Made by a program: the position numbers and the translations under genes
Shown here: positions 25,601-36,790 of the stretch, piece after piece
Position numbering within the stretch: position 1 is the first letter of the stretch
How the letters are laid out: every line of letters begins with the position of its first letter
Source of the DNA: Mya arenaria
Taxonomy: Eukaryota; Mollusca; Bivalvia; Myida; Myidae
Length of the DNA: 64,000 nucleotides
Direction of reading: 5' to 3'
NCBI RefSeq assembly: GCF_026914265.1
Contig: NC_069135.1
Location: 30,136,738-30,200,737, forward strand
The notes under the pieces: generated by a model
What the model saw: the letters and a program-made list of their open reading frames with translations, nothing else
The model's database searches: none
Told to the model about the DNA's origin: nothing

Positions 25601-28600
25601 TTGCAGATAGGCAATCATTAATTACTGGGTTCAATCATCGAGAATTAGAATTATTGCCGTTGTTTAAAGTCCCGTACACTACCACTCATCCGATACACAA
25701 CACCTGCATCAGATATGTCGTTGGCAATGTGTCAATTAAGGAATAAATTGCGGGGTTGATGTCATTATCGGGGTATGAACGCAATTGGGCCAGCCCAATT
25801 GCGTTCATATCCCCTATATTGATATCAACCCGCATTTCTTTACTTATATTTACATTAATAGTTCCTTATTTCAGTCAGGAATTGTTAAAAACACTTCATT
25901 TCATTTAAGAAAACCATTCATTAATCCTTTCTTACCCATTCTGTAAATAGAATGACCCGACTGCAACCGGAAACATCGATTGATGAACGCAATTGTCGAA
26001 ATGTAGTTCATTTAAGGAATGGAAGTTGAGGTGTAAATATTGCGGTTTAGCACAGTCAATTTGTGACATATAAGGGCCGATCCTACCACAAATTGCAGCA
26101 GAATATCTGAAAGTTTTCATTACTCATTAAAGTGTCATCTATAATAAAAAAGTCCTAAGGAATCCAAGTGGTGGAAAGTATTTTAAAAACATATTTCTTT
26201 AACCTACTTTGGTACCACGTTTTGTACTTTATAATGGGATATTTAGCGACTTTCTAACAATATATTTATAGCTAAACGCATATTTTCATAGAAGATCAGG
26301 TTTTAATAGTGAGATGACAATTACCTCAGATGAGATCCCTTGATGACTTACATCCACTTATAATGGCCAGACATTTATACTTCCATAGTGCATGCACTGG
26401 CCTCAATTTCGCGAAACTTAACAGTCTAAAGTAGGTAACTTCAACTAGCCTAAACACTTCAGTTTAATTTTGATAAATGAAAGTTGTTATTTGTGATTTT
26501 CTTAAAAAGTATTACTTTTTAAAGTCTAAAATCTCTAATAGAAGAAAACATTTAGCAAATTAACATGTTTAACAAAAATTATAATCCATTACGATAAGAA
26601 GTCGTTTATTCCTAAAACGAAACTTCACATCACTATTGTAGATACTAAATATATGATGGCAGATAATTCACGTACAAATGTACGAAACTGACATGATAAA
26701 AGATAAAACGTAACACGTTCATACTTTATAATAGGGCAACATAAATTGTTAAGATGTCAGACATTGTCTGGTTGCTCATCCACTGTTTTCATGATCATCA
26801 AATTCACCGTTAACACATTCAGCCTCTGGAATTGAATTAGCACACCCTGATTCTTTGCAGTTACGTTTGGACAGACAGGAAAAATCAACCAATCACTTTC
26901 TTTCTATCCCTAGTCTTGTGGCAGAAGGTCATTAACGGTTCCCTCCCACTGCTGCACCTGCTAGTGCTCACGGAGGCCGTGATATTTTGCTGCTGCTAAG
27001 GAAAGTGGTAGGCTCTGTGGCTTTTGGTGAGGAATGCTAGTAGCCACGCAATAATAACGGTTTTACTGTAATTAGTTCAGTCCCCATGCTTCCCATAGTA
27101 CAAACACACCAAAGCGTTCTTTCCTGCTGCCACAACATTTGCCGTCGTGTCACACCCAAGGATCGCATGTATAAAGAGGATTTGAGCGCACACCCTGGAA
27201 CGCAGCTGCTCCTTGAAAACTTCTTACTGGTATATGAGAAGATCAGCATCACCTTGGACATAAAACGTCCGACAGGTGGCCATTTAACATGTTGATAACC
27301 TATTGCTTGTTTGGGTTCTTTCCGTGGGACTCATCTTTTTATATTGTAACAGGCATGTCCTCATCAAAAGTCACGGTTGGTTCAGTCCTTCCACCTGTTT
27401 GTCTCTTGTTTGTCATGTCCTTCGTAGATGTGTCATCATAACAACACAACAAGTACCTCTCCATACTTCCTTGTGACGTAATATGTGTACAACCGTTATA
27501 AGTAATTGTATGTGGATCCACGTGTCCATGGGTAGCGCTGAACAAGTGTTCCGCCGTCCAGCACATACTGAACTTATCCTCCTGTGAGCTCTGGAAGGTC
27601 AGATGTAAGGAGGGACCATATGGCATCTGTTAGCACTGGTTTCTGTGGCTATCGAAGTAGCAGTGAGGTGTCAAACAGAGCTGGTGGGTGACTGCAAAGC
27701 GCATATTTAAACACTGATGCCAGATCTGTAAATGCTTTTGCAGCAACTTTAAGTCGATGGAAAAGAAGCTGAGGATCCACCAATCTTAATTGAGGATTGA
27801 GTGTTCAAGGCGGTTGCCTTATCGTGCTTCTTGAATGTGTTCTCAGCAGTAGTTTGTCAACACATCCTAGCCCAGATGGTGTTCCCGATGATCCTGGATT
27901 TGTCAACTTTCACATTAAGTTGTGTGTGAACTCCGGTCAGTCTAGACACTACTTCGCAAGCTTGGAGTTTGGCAGAAGAAGTTTCTTTCAATGCGATGGT
28001 TCTGAACTGTGTGTCCTTTATGTCTCATACTTGTCTTGCAGTTGTCATGTCCTTGTTCATCAGCGTTGTAGTTGACTATTGTTTGTTACCTCTTGCATGA
28101 TATTGTTGACTTCAGCACAAGCTTATATAGCGAGGAACCATGCTATATGCTGCTGCTCTGTCATCCCTCGCCCTCTTGTGAGATTTACTGAGAGGCCAGC
28201 ACAAAGGCGATGGCTTCTCCTGATCACATGGCTTCCCTCTTCAAATCTCTGGTAGACATTTGGATGTTCCACCTGAAACATTCACAATTGCTGCACATAG
28301 ATCCGAGTAGATTTCATATAAAACATTATTATTCATACAGTAACTGTTTTGTATCAGTTAACAAAAATGTATCGGTTTTTATTTTCGAATTACTAGTTAA
28401 GTTGCCAGGTACTGGCATCATCCAAAATGACAATTTCGTGAATGGTGGAATAAAAAATATAAAATTGTATATAAAAGACAATTCAGATATGCACAAATCA
28501 CCGATTTCCGTACTTTTCAATATTTTCCACCACTTGGATTCCTTGGAACTTTTGATATGTTAAGCCAAACATATTTATGAAGATAAACCAGTTGCAAGAT

Positions 28601-31600
28601 ATTCTGTTGCAATTTATGTGAGGTTATGTTTATAATGCGTCTACTAGTTGTATTCTTAGTCAGTTAGTTGAATTGAATTGAAATGAAAATGATTAAGAAC
28701 CTACGCTCACTCCGTCCATTTTTTTTTTATTCATTCCGATTTTAACTCGTGTCATCTAACTATTATTTCGAATACAACCGACATCATCACCCAATGGAAT
28801 TGGCAGATAGGCTTAATCATAAAGAATCATAGCTTTCGCGGGTGTCAAAAGATCTGCCTTTTGACACTCATCCGATATAAACTCCCTGCGTGACATGTTG
28901 CGTTGAAAATGCGTCAGCCAATGAGATAGTTTTCTAAAACAGTAAGATAACCTGAAGTAATATTTTAATGATTAAGAATAGGCGGAGTGAGCGTATATAG
29001 CGAAATGCTTTTTCATGCCATCTAACTATTAGATGGAAAAGACGTTATTAATGTTGTAAGAACTTGTGTCCAGCCATTTTTTTATATATAATCTTTACCA
29101 TTGTTGTAAATACTGATCATGCTTAACAATAATGATATAAAATATGTTTAAATTGAGTTGTTTTTTTTCAATTATTTAAACACCTTTATTAACTAGTTTT
29201 CCTTTTCTGATGCCTACTGCTTTATTGGAATACTCTCAATGTAGTTTAATTGAATTTCCATCAATGATGACCAACACATCTTATGACAACTGCTTCGAGA
29301 TCTTACCTTTTGAATATATAACCAGTCTCAACTTTCTACACCGACCAAACAGTTAAAATTGGAACGTAAGGAATGCATGAGTTCGGTGACATCTTAATTG
29401 CACCGTTTCAGTTATCATTATCATCTATATCCATATAGTTCGAATAAACGTAATTACTATAAAGCTCCATGTAATAAAAGAGCACGTTCTGAAAATAGAA
29501 CAAAAAGAGTAACAATAGTTATTACAGTACAAATATGACTGTTCTTGTAATATAAACATTCATAATGTAGTATACATATAATATATGCGTTACTTAAATA
29601 TGATATTACAATTATGTCAAGTAATTGTCTAGTGGCGTTATTTAAAATGACAAAACTCATACAATGACATAACACGGTTCATATACAACAAACAAACATG
29701 TAAGAAACAGTTCACATTAATCACTTACCAAGTCTGAGGGACTGAGCACCACACCCTCAATCACACATCTCTCAGGTGAATGCAGTTCATGCTGGTTATA
29801 ACTGAACACCCAAAACCATGAATGCAATATTAAATAAAAAGAACAATTAGCAGATTATGCTATATTGAAACCAATCATCAGAAGTCTAATACCACGAAAA
29901 TACATAATTCAGCACGAACAAATCAACCAAAGTCATGGTTACATATCCAACACATTTCAATCACAAATTGAATAGTTAAAATATTCAATGCAAACAATAA
30001 TGTCCAATATATTTTTATTTTACTTGGACCAAATCAAATTAAAAGCTTCCTCAACTTCTCAAACAGTTTCAAGACTGGAGGGAAAATCTTTGCAACAATG
30101 ATAATAACAGTCACCTGACCTATTTCAAAGAAATCACTCAACCATAACATATCATGGTATAGGGGAAACAATAACCAATAACTGGTAAAAAGTATAATCA
30201 ATCTGCATAAATTGCTTCCCTTTAACTGTAAGAATTTCATATGGGCTACCAATATATAGTGATAAACGCTTTGGATGCAAAGCTAATGCTGCGACATTAC
30301 AGGCAGGTATTTTGGCGGAATACCTGACACTTGCCCTAGAGCCGGAGGCAGCTTCCATTTTCTGCCGGCTTCTACCAGTGGAGCAAAGTGGAGGAGAGTA
30401 CTCGCTGTCAACATTTACAGGTGGCACCAAGTTCCTCGTTGTTGACGCAGGAGGTAAAGATTATATATTTTTAGTGATATGTCATATACATAGTTATTTA
30501 TGCATTAAAAAACATGGCGGTCCAAACTTGATAGTTTAATTATTGAGCTACAAGTTCACAGTGTGTTGTTTTCTTTTTTGTGGTAAGCCATTCTGCTTTT
30601 GATAGTTTGTGCCTCTGAATTATAGTATCATAATAACTGGATGTATTTGGCTACTGACTTGGTTTACTGTTAAGATGCGTTTCTTTGAAACTGAAAACGA
30701 ATTAATCTTTTTTAAATTATAGTGTTAAATTATGGACTCTGCTAAAAATACACGTATTTGATTCGCTAAAATCTCCTTGGACATGACTTATCTAATGATA
30801 TTGATGTAAAGCTATGACTAAGATGACCTTGTAAAGTGGCGTAGACAACAGTTATGATCTAAATTACGATAAGCCTTTTACCACGCAATACGTTAAACAA
30901 TTGTATTTATATAAAGATCATATGCCAGTCCAATCAGGAACCAGATAGCACATTCAAAATCTTTCTTTATATGTTGTCTATGAACAGAAAACACGCACGT
31001 CTTTTGTCTTTTGTGTATTAAACGTTATCGCCACTTTACATATTTAGGTGGTACAGTCGATATTGCTGTTCAACAGGTGACGGAAACTGGTTTGATAAAG
31101 AACATTCACGTAGCCAGTGGCGGAGACTGGGGTGGATCGAAGGTGGATGAAGAATTCTTCAAGTTTATAACCAACATCATTGGTATTTTTTTTTCAATGA
31201 CACTTAAATATTATAACAAAATGATTCCAAAATGATTCCAAATACTATAGAGTCATAGTAATTTTAGTTCATGCGCAAACACGTTAGATATTTGGTCTAG
31301 ATTCTGAAAGTGTATTGGCATTACGCATTTAAAATTGATTTTCAGCAAAATGAATCTGCCAAGGTTAAAAGTTAGGTATATATTTAACATAACAAATATA
31401 TTAAGATTAAAAGTTAGGTATATAATTAACATAACATAATAAATGTACAATATTCATCAGCTAATTCGGCTTTCTATCAAAGATTCTATTATATATGGCA
31501 TGCAGACTTGGCATACTACAAGTGTTTGGTCATGATAAAGAATACAGTAAAATCATATGTAAAGATATGTACTGGGTATTTCATATGTGTTTGGTCTGTA

Positions 31601-32710
31601 TAATCGTGAATATTAACTTTAATACCATCTTGATATATTTTATCTATGTACAGGAGACAAGGCATTCGAAGTGTTCAAGAATACTTGTAGAGAGGATTTC
31701 ACATTCTTGACGGGCGACTTCGAAATTAAGAAAAGAACTGTTACACTGTCGACCGACACGGTTGTTTTTCGGCTTTCTTCATCGTTGTCAAGCACCGTTT
31801 TGGAATGTACAGGGAAGACGCTACAAACACTTATAGAGGAATCAATATACGCTGGCAAAGTAGGTGTTTTCGTTTACCGTTTAAACAATCTATATTCAAG
31901 ATATTTGAGACACTTCAGTATATTTATTGCAACATATATTTTTAGATTTTTTATAATGGGAACTTTGGACGCTAAAAGAATGAATTCTTGCTTTTGCAGG
32001 TAAAACTTATTGCGGACAAACTCAAAGTCGATACTGATATAATGAAAGATTTATTTGTGCCACAAATACGAGCAATAACTGACCACATTGCAAAGCTGAT
32101 AGAGCAGAAGTTTAATGGTCTCGATGCCATTGTTTTAGTTGGGGGCTTTTCAACGTGTAGACTGCTACAGAATGCTGTAATAGAGAAATTTAGACACTGC
32201 AGAGTGATTATACCAAATGAATCAGATTTAGTCGTACTAAAAGGGGCCGTGCTTTTTGGACATAGACCAGATCAGATCACTCAGCGTATCAGCAAGTACA
32301 CGTATGGAGTTTCTACCAACTTGCCTTTTGATGACAAAATACACCCAAGACATCTGAAGAAGATTGATGAACAAGGGAAAGCAATTTGCCCAACATGCTT
32401 TTGCAAACATATTGTTTCTGGGCAAACGCTTGTAGCTGGCGAACCCCAAAGTAGCAAATGGTATTCACCAATTTCGTCCGCAAGCAGAACCATTACTTTT
32501 CCGATATATAGAACACTTTCTACAAATCCAGTGTTTGTAACTGAGGAGGGTTGTCAACTGGCGGGAAAGCTTCGATTGCCGCTGGCTGGAAGTGGTCTTG
32601 ACCGGAATGTTAAAGTGGAGATGATTTATGGAGAGACAGAGATCAAAGTGGAAGCAAAGGAAATAGCCACGGGGAAAGTACATCACCTTAGAGTCGATTT
32701 TCTTAATTAA
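13616..32710 (+). CDS. HSPA12-like HSP70-family ATPase, gene 1 (complete)
   Basis: Coding exons are 13616-13630 (tentative, ATG plus four codons), 17578-17631, 20231-20369, 21552-21700, 21833-21912, 22346-22487, 30303-30453, 31048-31182, 31654-31859 and 32000-32710 with stop TAA. All junctions are GT/AG and phases agree, giving about 593 residues. HSP70-fold signatures are present: phosphate-1 motif DFGTTFSGW (near residue 30), VLTVPAIWDDDAK, LALEPEAA, phosphate-2 motif DAGGGTVDI and adenosine-type motif LVGGFSTCRLLQ. Like known HSPA12 proteins it has the actin/HSP70 ATPase core but no recognisable substrate-binding domain and no EEVD tail. It is presumably cytosolic, since no signal peptide or membrane span is seen; its clients are unknown. 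Intron 6 is 7.8 kb and holds a LINE and other repeats, yet the frame is intact. The first two exons are the least certain part. Confidence 0.85.
14632..14661. repeat. Short hairpin of a dispersed repeat
   Basis: CTCGCCGAATGGG and CCCGATGGCGAG form an imperfect stem. The surrounding sequence to about 14790 gives a minus-strand open frame that I judge to be repeat-derived. It lies in intron 1 of HSPA12-like gene 1. Confidence 0.5.
15620..15825 (+). repeat. Dispersed repeat family R1, copy 2
   Basis: Contains CCTAACAATCCTTGATAAAC, TATGTATGCACTGTGCTGTT, GGAGTTTTGTGCT and GCTACTGAGCTTGTTT in the order shared with the copy at 17848-18010 and, inverted, with those at 5515 and 40115. It lies in intron 1 of HSPA12-like gene 1. 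Confidence 0.75.
17848..18010 (+). repeat. Dispersed repeat family R1, copy 3
   Basis: Begins TATATAGTATGTATGCACTG and ends CTACTGAGCTTGTTTCTGCA. It is colinear with the copy at 15620 but lacks the CCTAACAATCCTTG part, so it is truncated at that end. It lies in intron 2 of HSPA12-like gene 1. Confidence 0.75.
18072..18425. mobile_element. MITE family M1, copy 1 (354 bp)
   Basis: The ends are AAGCTGCACTCTCACAGATT and, inverted, AATCTTTGAGAGTGCAGCTT, one mismatch apart. The second half is broadly the reverse complement of the first, so the element is a long imperfect foldback. No coding capacity. The same ends occur at 54891-55235. From memory this end sequence is widespread in molluscs. The target duplication is unclear. 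Confidence 0.85.
18430..20230. other. Intron 2 of HSPA12-like gene 1, remainder
   Basis: AT-rich intronic sequence between MITE M1 and exon 3. No further element or gene was recognised. Confidence 0.4.
20949..21019. repeat. Hairpin repeat family H1, copy 1
   Basis: CGGGGTATGGACGCAGTTTG and its complement, ending CATATCCCCG, are separated by a loop of about 24 bp. The downstream 21020-21450 shares landmarks with 25834-26060: CCCATTCTGTAAATA, AATGACCCGAC and CATTTAAGGAATG. The hairpin is therefore one end or the core of a longer repeat. It lies in intron 3 of HSPA12-like gene 1. Confidence 0.75.
22488..22740 (+). other. Coding-like fragment of unknown origin in intron 6
   Basis: Just after exon 6 of HSPA12-like gene 1, one plus-strand frame reads VSFEHLPEKEKNDV before a stop near 22597, and a second frame continues with THEHTYKISIKG and DINEDHHVQG up to a GTAAGC. 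It does not match the HSPA12 exons and the frame changes once. It may be a relic of a mobile element or a captured exon. I do not recognise the family. Confidence 0.25.
23122..25349 (+). mobile_element. 5'-truncated, inactive non-LTR retrotransposon (LINE)
   Basis: Reverse-transcriptase motifs occur in order: GKATGPDSVN (about 23210), NYRPISLL (about 23390), FFDISKAFDRVWH (about 23600), GVPQGSILGPLLF (about 23773), the catalytic box LLADDTTLY (about 23857) and a late segment with CQCGEIEDTYHFFLTCPLY (about 24735-24795), a cysteine/histidine pattern usual in LINE C-termini. The family is probably Jockey- or CR1-like, not resolved. The copy is dead: in-frame stops at 23379-23381 and 23997-23999, and a stop plus frameshift near 24474-24496. 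The endonuclease and start of the RT are missing, as expected for 5' truncation. It is flanked by 17-bp direct repeats CAAACTGGTGATSCAAA (23105-23121 and 25350-25366, one mismatch). It lies in intron 6 of HSPA12-like gene 1, in sense orientation. Confidence 0.9.
25750..25833. repeat. Hairpin repeat family H1, copy 2
   Basis: GCGGGGTTGATGTCATTATC, then GGGGTATGAACGCAATTGGG, pairs across a 2-bp loop with the complementary CCCAATTGCGTTCATATCCC, ending CAACCCGC. It shares CGGGGTATGRACGCARTT with the hairpin at 20949-21019 and continues into the same downstream sequence. The stem is longer and the loop much shorter here. Upstream 25600-25740 resembles 28790-28930. Confidence 0.75.
26779..28290 (-). 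pseudogene. Decayed copy of a dispersed transposon-like protein family
   Basis: Minus-strand translation in shifting frames gives colinear pieces: DDRAAAYSMVPRY (about 28150), LVDPQLLFHRLKVAAKAF (about 27750), QYVLDGG and then YPWTRGSTY (about 27520-27560), TEPTVTFDEDMPVTI (27339-27390), RSFQGAAAFQGVRSN (about 27180-27230), AAAKYHGLREH (about 26975) and a cysteine-bearing tail NCKESGCAN (about 26860). From memory this order fits an uncharacterised family often found in many copies in cnidarian and molluscan genomes. Many stops and at least two frameshifts show it is not functional. A longest open piece of 95 codons remains at 27339-27626. It lies in intron 6 of HSPA12-like gene 1, antisense. 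Confidence 0.6.
28702..28995. mobile_element. MITE family M2, copy 1
   Basis: TACGCTCACTCCG at 28702 and its exact complement CGGAGTGAGCGTA at 28983 bracket about 290 bp without coding content. An internal hairpin, GTGTCAAAAGATCT / GCCTTTTGACAC, lies near 28840-28868. The segment TAATATTTTAATGATTAAGA beside the right end recurs at 53152-53190 in opposite orientation. Confidence 0.65.
29729..29830 (-). other. Possible orphan exon
   Basis: A minus-strand frame reads FSYNQHELHSPERC and then VIEGVVLSPSDL, and ends at a good donor (G|GTAAGT at 29728). The composition looks coding, but there is no partner exon nearby and no family recognised. It may be part of a degraded element. Confidence 0.2.
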
Positions 32711-32868
32711 ACGGTCTAGCTTTTGGAGATGGTTTTAAGTTGAATGTTGTGTATTATTTATTTAGGTCTGTTTGTGCTTTACTCAAAGACTTCGGGTTTG
32801 AAACTATGATTATAGCAATTTGATAATTGCTCTGACTATTCCGTTAATGCAAACTGCTATCATCTTAC

Positions 32869-32918
32869 ACTTAAAACAAGTTCAATATATTTATAAATAT
32901 ATTGAACTTGTTTTAAGT
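32869..32918. repeat. Perfect 50-bp palindrome in the 3' region of gene 1
   Basis: ACTTAAAACAAGTTC, then AATATATTTA, is followed with no spacer by its exact reverse complement (25 + 25 bp). It lies 159 bp after the stop codon and 10 bp before an AATAAA. In RNA it would form a long uninterrupted hairpin, apart from the few bases needed to turn. Confidence 0.9.
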
Positions 32919-32927
32919 TCATTCATA

Positions 32928-32933
32928 AATAAA
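32928..32933 (+). promoter_or_regulatory. Candidate polyadenylation signal of HSPA12-like gene 1
   Basis: AATAAA lies about 218 bp downstream of the stop at 32708-32710. It is the first canonical hexamer found after the stop, but AT-rich sequence makes chance occurrence likely. Confidence 0.4.
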
Positions 32934-33429
32934 AGTACATTCAACAAACAGTACGTACAAGTGCATTGCCACTCTATTAAGAGTTATAAGAGACTATCAA
33001 TTTTATAATACAACTAAGACACATATCAATACATCTTTATAAAGATATGAACAAAATACCCTTTCTAATCCCTTTTTAAAAACTGTTTTAAGACAATGAA
33101 AAGAAAATTCTGATATTGTAAATTAGTACTAATGCACAAATAAGAAATAGGAGTAAAAAACGAAATCCACATATGATCAGATCATTTTTGGTCGGATTAG
33201 CAAAGCCATTTTACGTATGACTTAAAAAGTTACATATATGCTAATAAAAAAAGGGGGAGATATTATCTACATAGATTCTAAAATTATCTATGAAATAAAA
33301 TAGCTAAATATTACATACACAATGTCTTGACATTTGCTTTCAGCTAAATTAAACTTTTGATTCAAAATACCACGGCAGATAGCAAATCATGTTGTTATGC
33401 GTTCGTTTGAAATCATATATATACACACA

Positions 33430-33890
33430 CTACCTGTACAAAAGATCAGTTCTGGCTTTTATAATCAAGTAACAATTTTTGGCACTTATTCTTAACATAT
33501 TTTCGTACAAGAGAACAAATTTCAATTTGTCTTGATCACACATATTACTTAATGAACTATCAAGCTCAATGGCTTTTCTAACAATATCATTTTTGAAACT
33601 CTGGTAAGAAAGACAGTGAAAATGTACATGAATTTAATTTTCTATGGCAAGTTTGCATATAGGACATATACATAGATTTTCAGGGAAGTTTTCATTACTT
33701 CCCGTTTCCAACCTAAGTGGAGCAACTCCACACCTAAATTTTGTCATTGCTGACTTGTGCTTTCTAGCTATACTGGAGCATTTAACAATAGTTTTCAGTT
33801 TCATATTCAACTTTTAATAGCCTATATGTTCTAAGTTTATTTCTTGCTTGACCAGATGGACCTATAACATTATTTATACTCACTTTTATA
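33430..33890 (-). mobile_element. C-terminal fossil of a second LINE
   Basis: Minus-strand pieces in order are GPSGQARNKLRTYRL (about 33840), IARKHKSAMTKFRCGVAPL (about 33715-33770), RLETGSNENFPENLCICPIC (about 33655-33715), then LSYQSFKNDI, and finally KARTDLLYR before a stop at 33430-33432. This order, with the FRCGVAPL and cysteine segment, is usual at the C-terminus of some LINE reverse transcriptases. One frameshift and an in-frame stop show decay. It is distinct from the LINE at 23122 in sequence and strand. Confidence 0.7.
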
Positions 33891-35215
33891 CTTCATATTC
33901 AATGACCCATCTTACGAACAGTTATCGAGAATATGCAAAGAAAAAACTGTTATAAATTATCATATGACGCACCAAACTTTTTTTTAAATTATTTGAAATT
34001 TAAAGATGCAATATTAGTTTCAGGCACAGTATGGTTTTTTGCGTCTCTTATACCATGTTTTTGCTCTGTTGGTAGGGAAAAGATGTGCAAGAAAAAAATG
34101 AATAAATATTTTGATAAAGAAGATGTTTCCTGGTATGTGGTAGTTTAATGTTATCATGTTTTTTTTAATGTTTTCTCTTCTCTTTTTATATCGCAAATAA
34201 TGCAAAATGTATATAAAAATATTATCGTTTGTATCTGTACTTTGTCAATTTGCCGTGTATTGCTGTGTATTTCGTCATGTATAATGTATACAATCAGAGT
34301 TTCGTTATTTTAATACGTATATAGGTGTTTACGCTATTTTGTCAAACTGCTGTTACTTCGTAATATTCGCATAATTGCAGATGTTTTATTAACGCTATCC
34401 GATCAATCTTTCAATGACCAATCTATGATTTAAGTACAAATTACTTTCGCGATAGGCTGATGTTCATATTGTGAAAAAGTACCGTTTTGCATTATACTCG
34501 CGTATTCACATCAGTTTGCCATTGTTATTATTTAAGTATAATTTAACCTACTTGTTTATGACACAAGTACCGACATAAATGCAATCTGAAAGTTAACGCA
34601 CATGTTTTACATGTTCAAAGAATTTTAACAATTAAAATCTTTTTAGTTTACCTATATACATATACATTTTAATGTACGTGTTCTGTGATTATTGAGGCAG
34701 TGTTCTAGCACAGGTGTTTTTGACTGTCAGTTGGTGGGGATTGACCCTTTTACTGCAACAATCACGCCTGTGTATATTATTGTCTTTAGCTATCTCCGAT
34801 ACACTGCACCACATTGTTATGGTTGTTTGTTATTTATTTGTTCTTTCACTTGTATACACTTTTGCTAACTATTGCTCGTCGTATCATGTTAATGCATTTC
34901 TTTTTGTTTATAATCCTTTATATGGAATAAAAGAATATGTATCTATCTGTTTAGATTTCTGGCATATCACGCCGGTGTTCTGAACACTCTTTCCAAACCA
35001 ATTCATAAAACTCAACTCGATAAAATTTCTTATTTATCAAATGTCACTCCAAGCACCTTCATTTGTAATTTGTGATAAACCTTTATAAGATATATTTGAT
35101 AAATCGTATTGTGCATATATTTAAAACAAGATTTCTGTCGCAATTAATTGAATATATAGCTCTGTATGTAAAGCGTAGGTGATTTTTCGTTTTCATATTT
35201 TAGATCACCAGAGCA
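33891..35215. other. Intergenic, no gene recognised
   Basis: Strongly AT-rich. The open frames at 33933-34148 and 34714-34983 have low-complexity or hydrophobic translations without family resemblance or splice context, so I do not call them genes. Confidence 0.4.
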
Positions 35216-35721
35216 TGAAGTGCTGAAGGTGAGCTATTGTGATCGGTCTTTGTCCAGCGTCCGTCATTCAGTCCGTCCATCCGTGCGTCCGTCCAGCATT
35301 CCGTCCGTCAACAATTGCTTAAAAACATCTTCTCTAAACTACCTAGCCGAAGTCAATAAAACTTTACAGGAGGCTTCCTTGGGTGACCCTCTACAACAAT
35401 ACAACAAGGGGTCACGATTGATCAATATCAACAACAACAGCAACAACAACAAAATGGCTGACCTCCTGTTAGGCTTAAACAACATCTCCTCTGAAACTAC
35501 CACTCCAAATTCAATGAAAATTTACAGGAAGTTTCCTCGGGCGACCCTGTACAAAAATCTAACAAGATGTCAAGATTGATCAACAACAACAAAATGACCA
35601 ACTTCCTGTTTTGCTTTAAAAAACATCTCCTCTGAAACTACCACTCCAAATTCAATGAAGCTTATAGGAAGCTTCTTTGGGTGACCCTCTACGAAAAAAC
35701 AACAAGGGGTCACGATTGACC

Positions 35722-35761
<40 letters not shown>

Positions 35762-36317
35762 GCAGCAACAACAACGAAATGGCAAATTCCTGTTTTGCTT
35801 TAAAATGACATATCCTCTAAAACTACAAGTCCAAATTCAATGAAATTTTACAGGATTTTTCCTTGGGTGACCCTCTACAAAAATACAACAAGGCGTCGCG
35901 ATTGATCAACAGCATCAGCAACAACAAAATGGCCAACTTCCTGTTTTGCTTTAAAAACATTCTCGTCTAAAACTACTAGTCCAAATTCAATGAAACTTTA
36001 CAGGAAGCTCCCCTAGGTAACCTTCTACAAAAATACATCAAGGGGTAACGGTTGATCACAATAACATCAATATGGCCAACTTTCTGTTTTGATTTTAAAA
36101 AATATCTCCTTTGAAACTACCAGGCCAAATTCACTGAAACTTTACAGGAAGCTTCATTGCATGACCCTCTGCCAAAATACAACAAGGCATTGAGATTGAT
36201 CAACAACAACAACAACGAAATGGCCGACTTACTGTTTTGCTTAAAGAAATCTCTAAAACTACCAGGCCAAATTCAATGAAAATGTACAGGTAGCTTCATT
36301 ACATGACCCTTTAAATA
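35216..36317. repeat. Tandem array, about 140-190-bp unit, seven copies, with (AAC)n
   Basis: The array begins with TGATCGGTCTTTGTCCAGCG and CCGTCC repeats, a start I associate with dispersed bivalve repeats. It continues with units containing CTCCTCTGAAACTACC, CAAATTCAATGAAA, TTTACAGGAAGC, GGGTGACCCTCTAC, ACAACAAGGGGTCACG and CAACTTCCTGTTTTGCTTTA. Unit starts are near 35321, 35478, 35618, 35805, 35946, 36097 and 36245. An (AAC)n run near 35720-35775 expands one unit. Confidence 0.85.
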
Positions 36318-36318
36318 A

Positions 36319-36322
<4 letters not shown>

Positions 36323-36403
<81 letters not shown>
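36323..36403. repeat. (TA)n microsatellite
   Basis: An uninterrupted run of alternating A and T of about 80 bp directly follows the 35-36 kb tandem array. Confidence 0.95.
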
Positions 36404-36405
<2 letters not shown>

Positions 36406-36790
36406 GTTATAAGAAAAATGAAGTACATGTGCATACAAACTGTAAAATAAAACGGTATCTGAAATAAATATGCAACGCAAGATGTAAGCTCGACTTCAAG
36501 TTAACTCAGGAAATCATTTTAATATTAACGTTAATGGTTTTCAATAAGTACGATATTCGCAAATATGACTGGTTTTATTTTATATGAAACATCCCATTAA
36601 TAGCAATCATTGTTAAAAGCTTTTCTAGCAATTGTAACTTTGCAAATTTACTGTTTAGTTAAATACCGTGAAAATAAATATTGCTCTGCGATTAAGGGCA
36701 CTCTCTATCAAGAGGAAAAGGTACACGCTTCTGCTTCATGACTTTAAATACTATTTATCTATCGGGTATTTTGCGCTCAAAATTCTTTTG

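Noticed and set aside
35570..35785. Minus-strand open frame with a long cysteine run
   Set aside because: It is the complement of the (AAC)n microsatellite in the 35-36 kb tandem array.
36259..36480. Minus-strand open frame with alternating Tyr-Ile
   Set aside because: It is the (TA)n microsatellite in translation.
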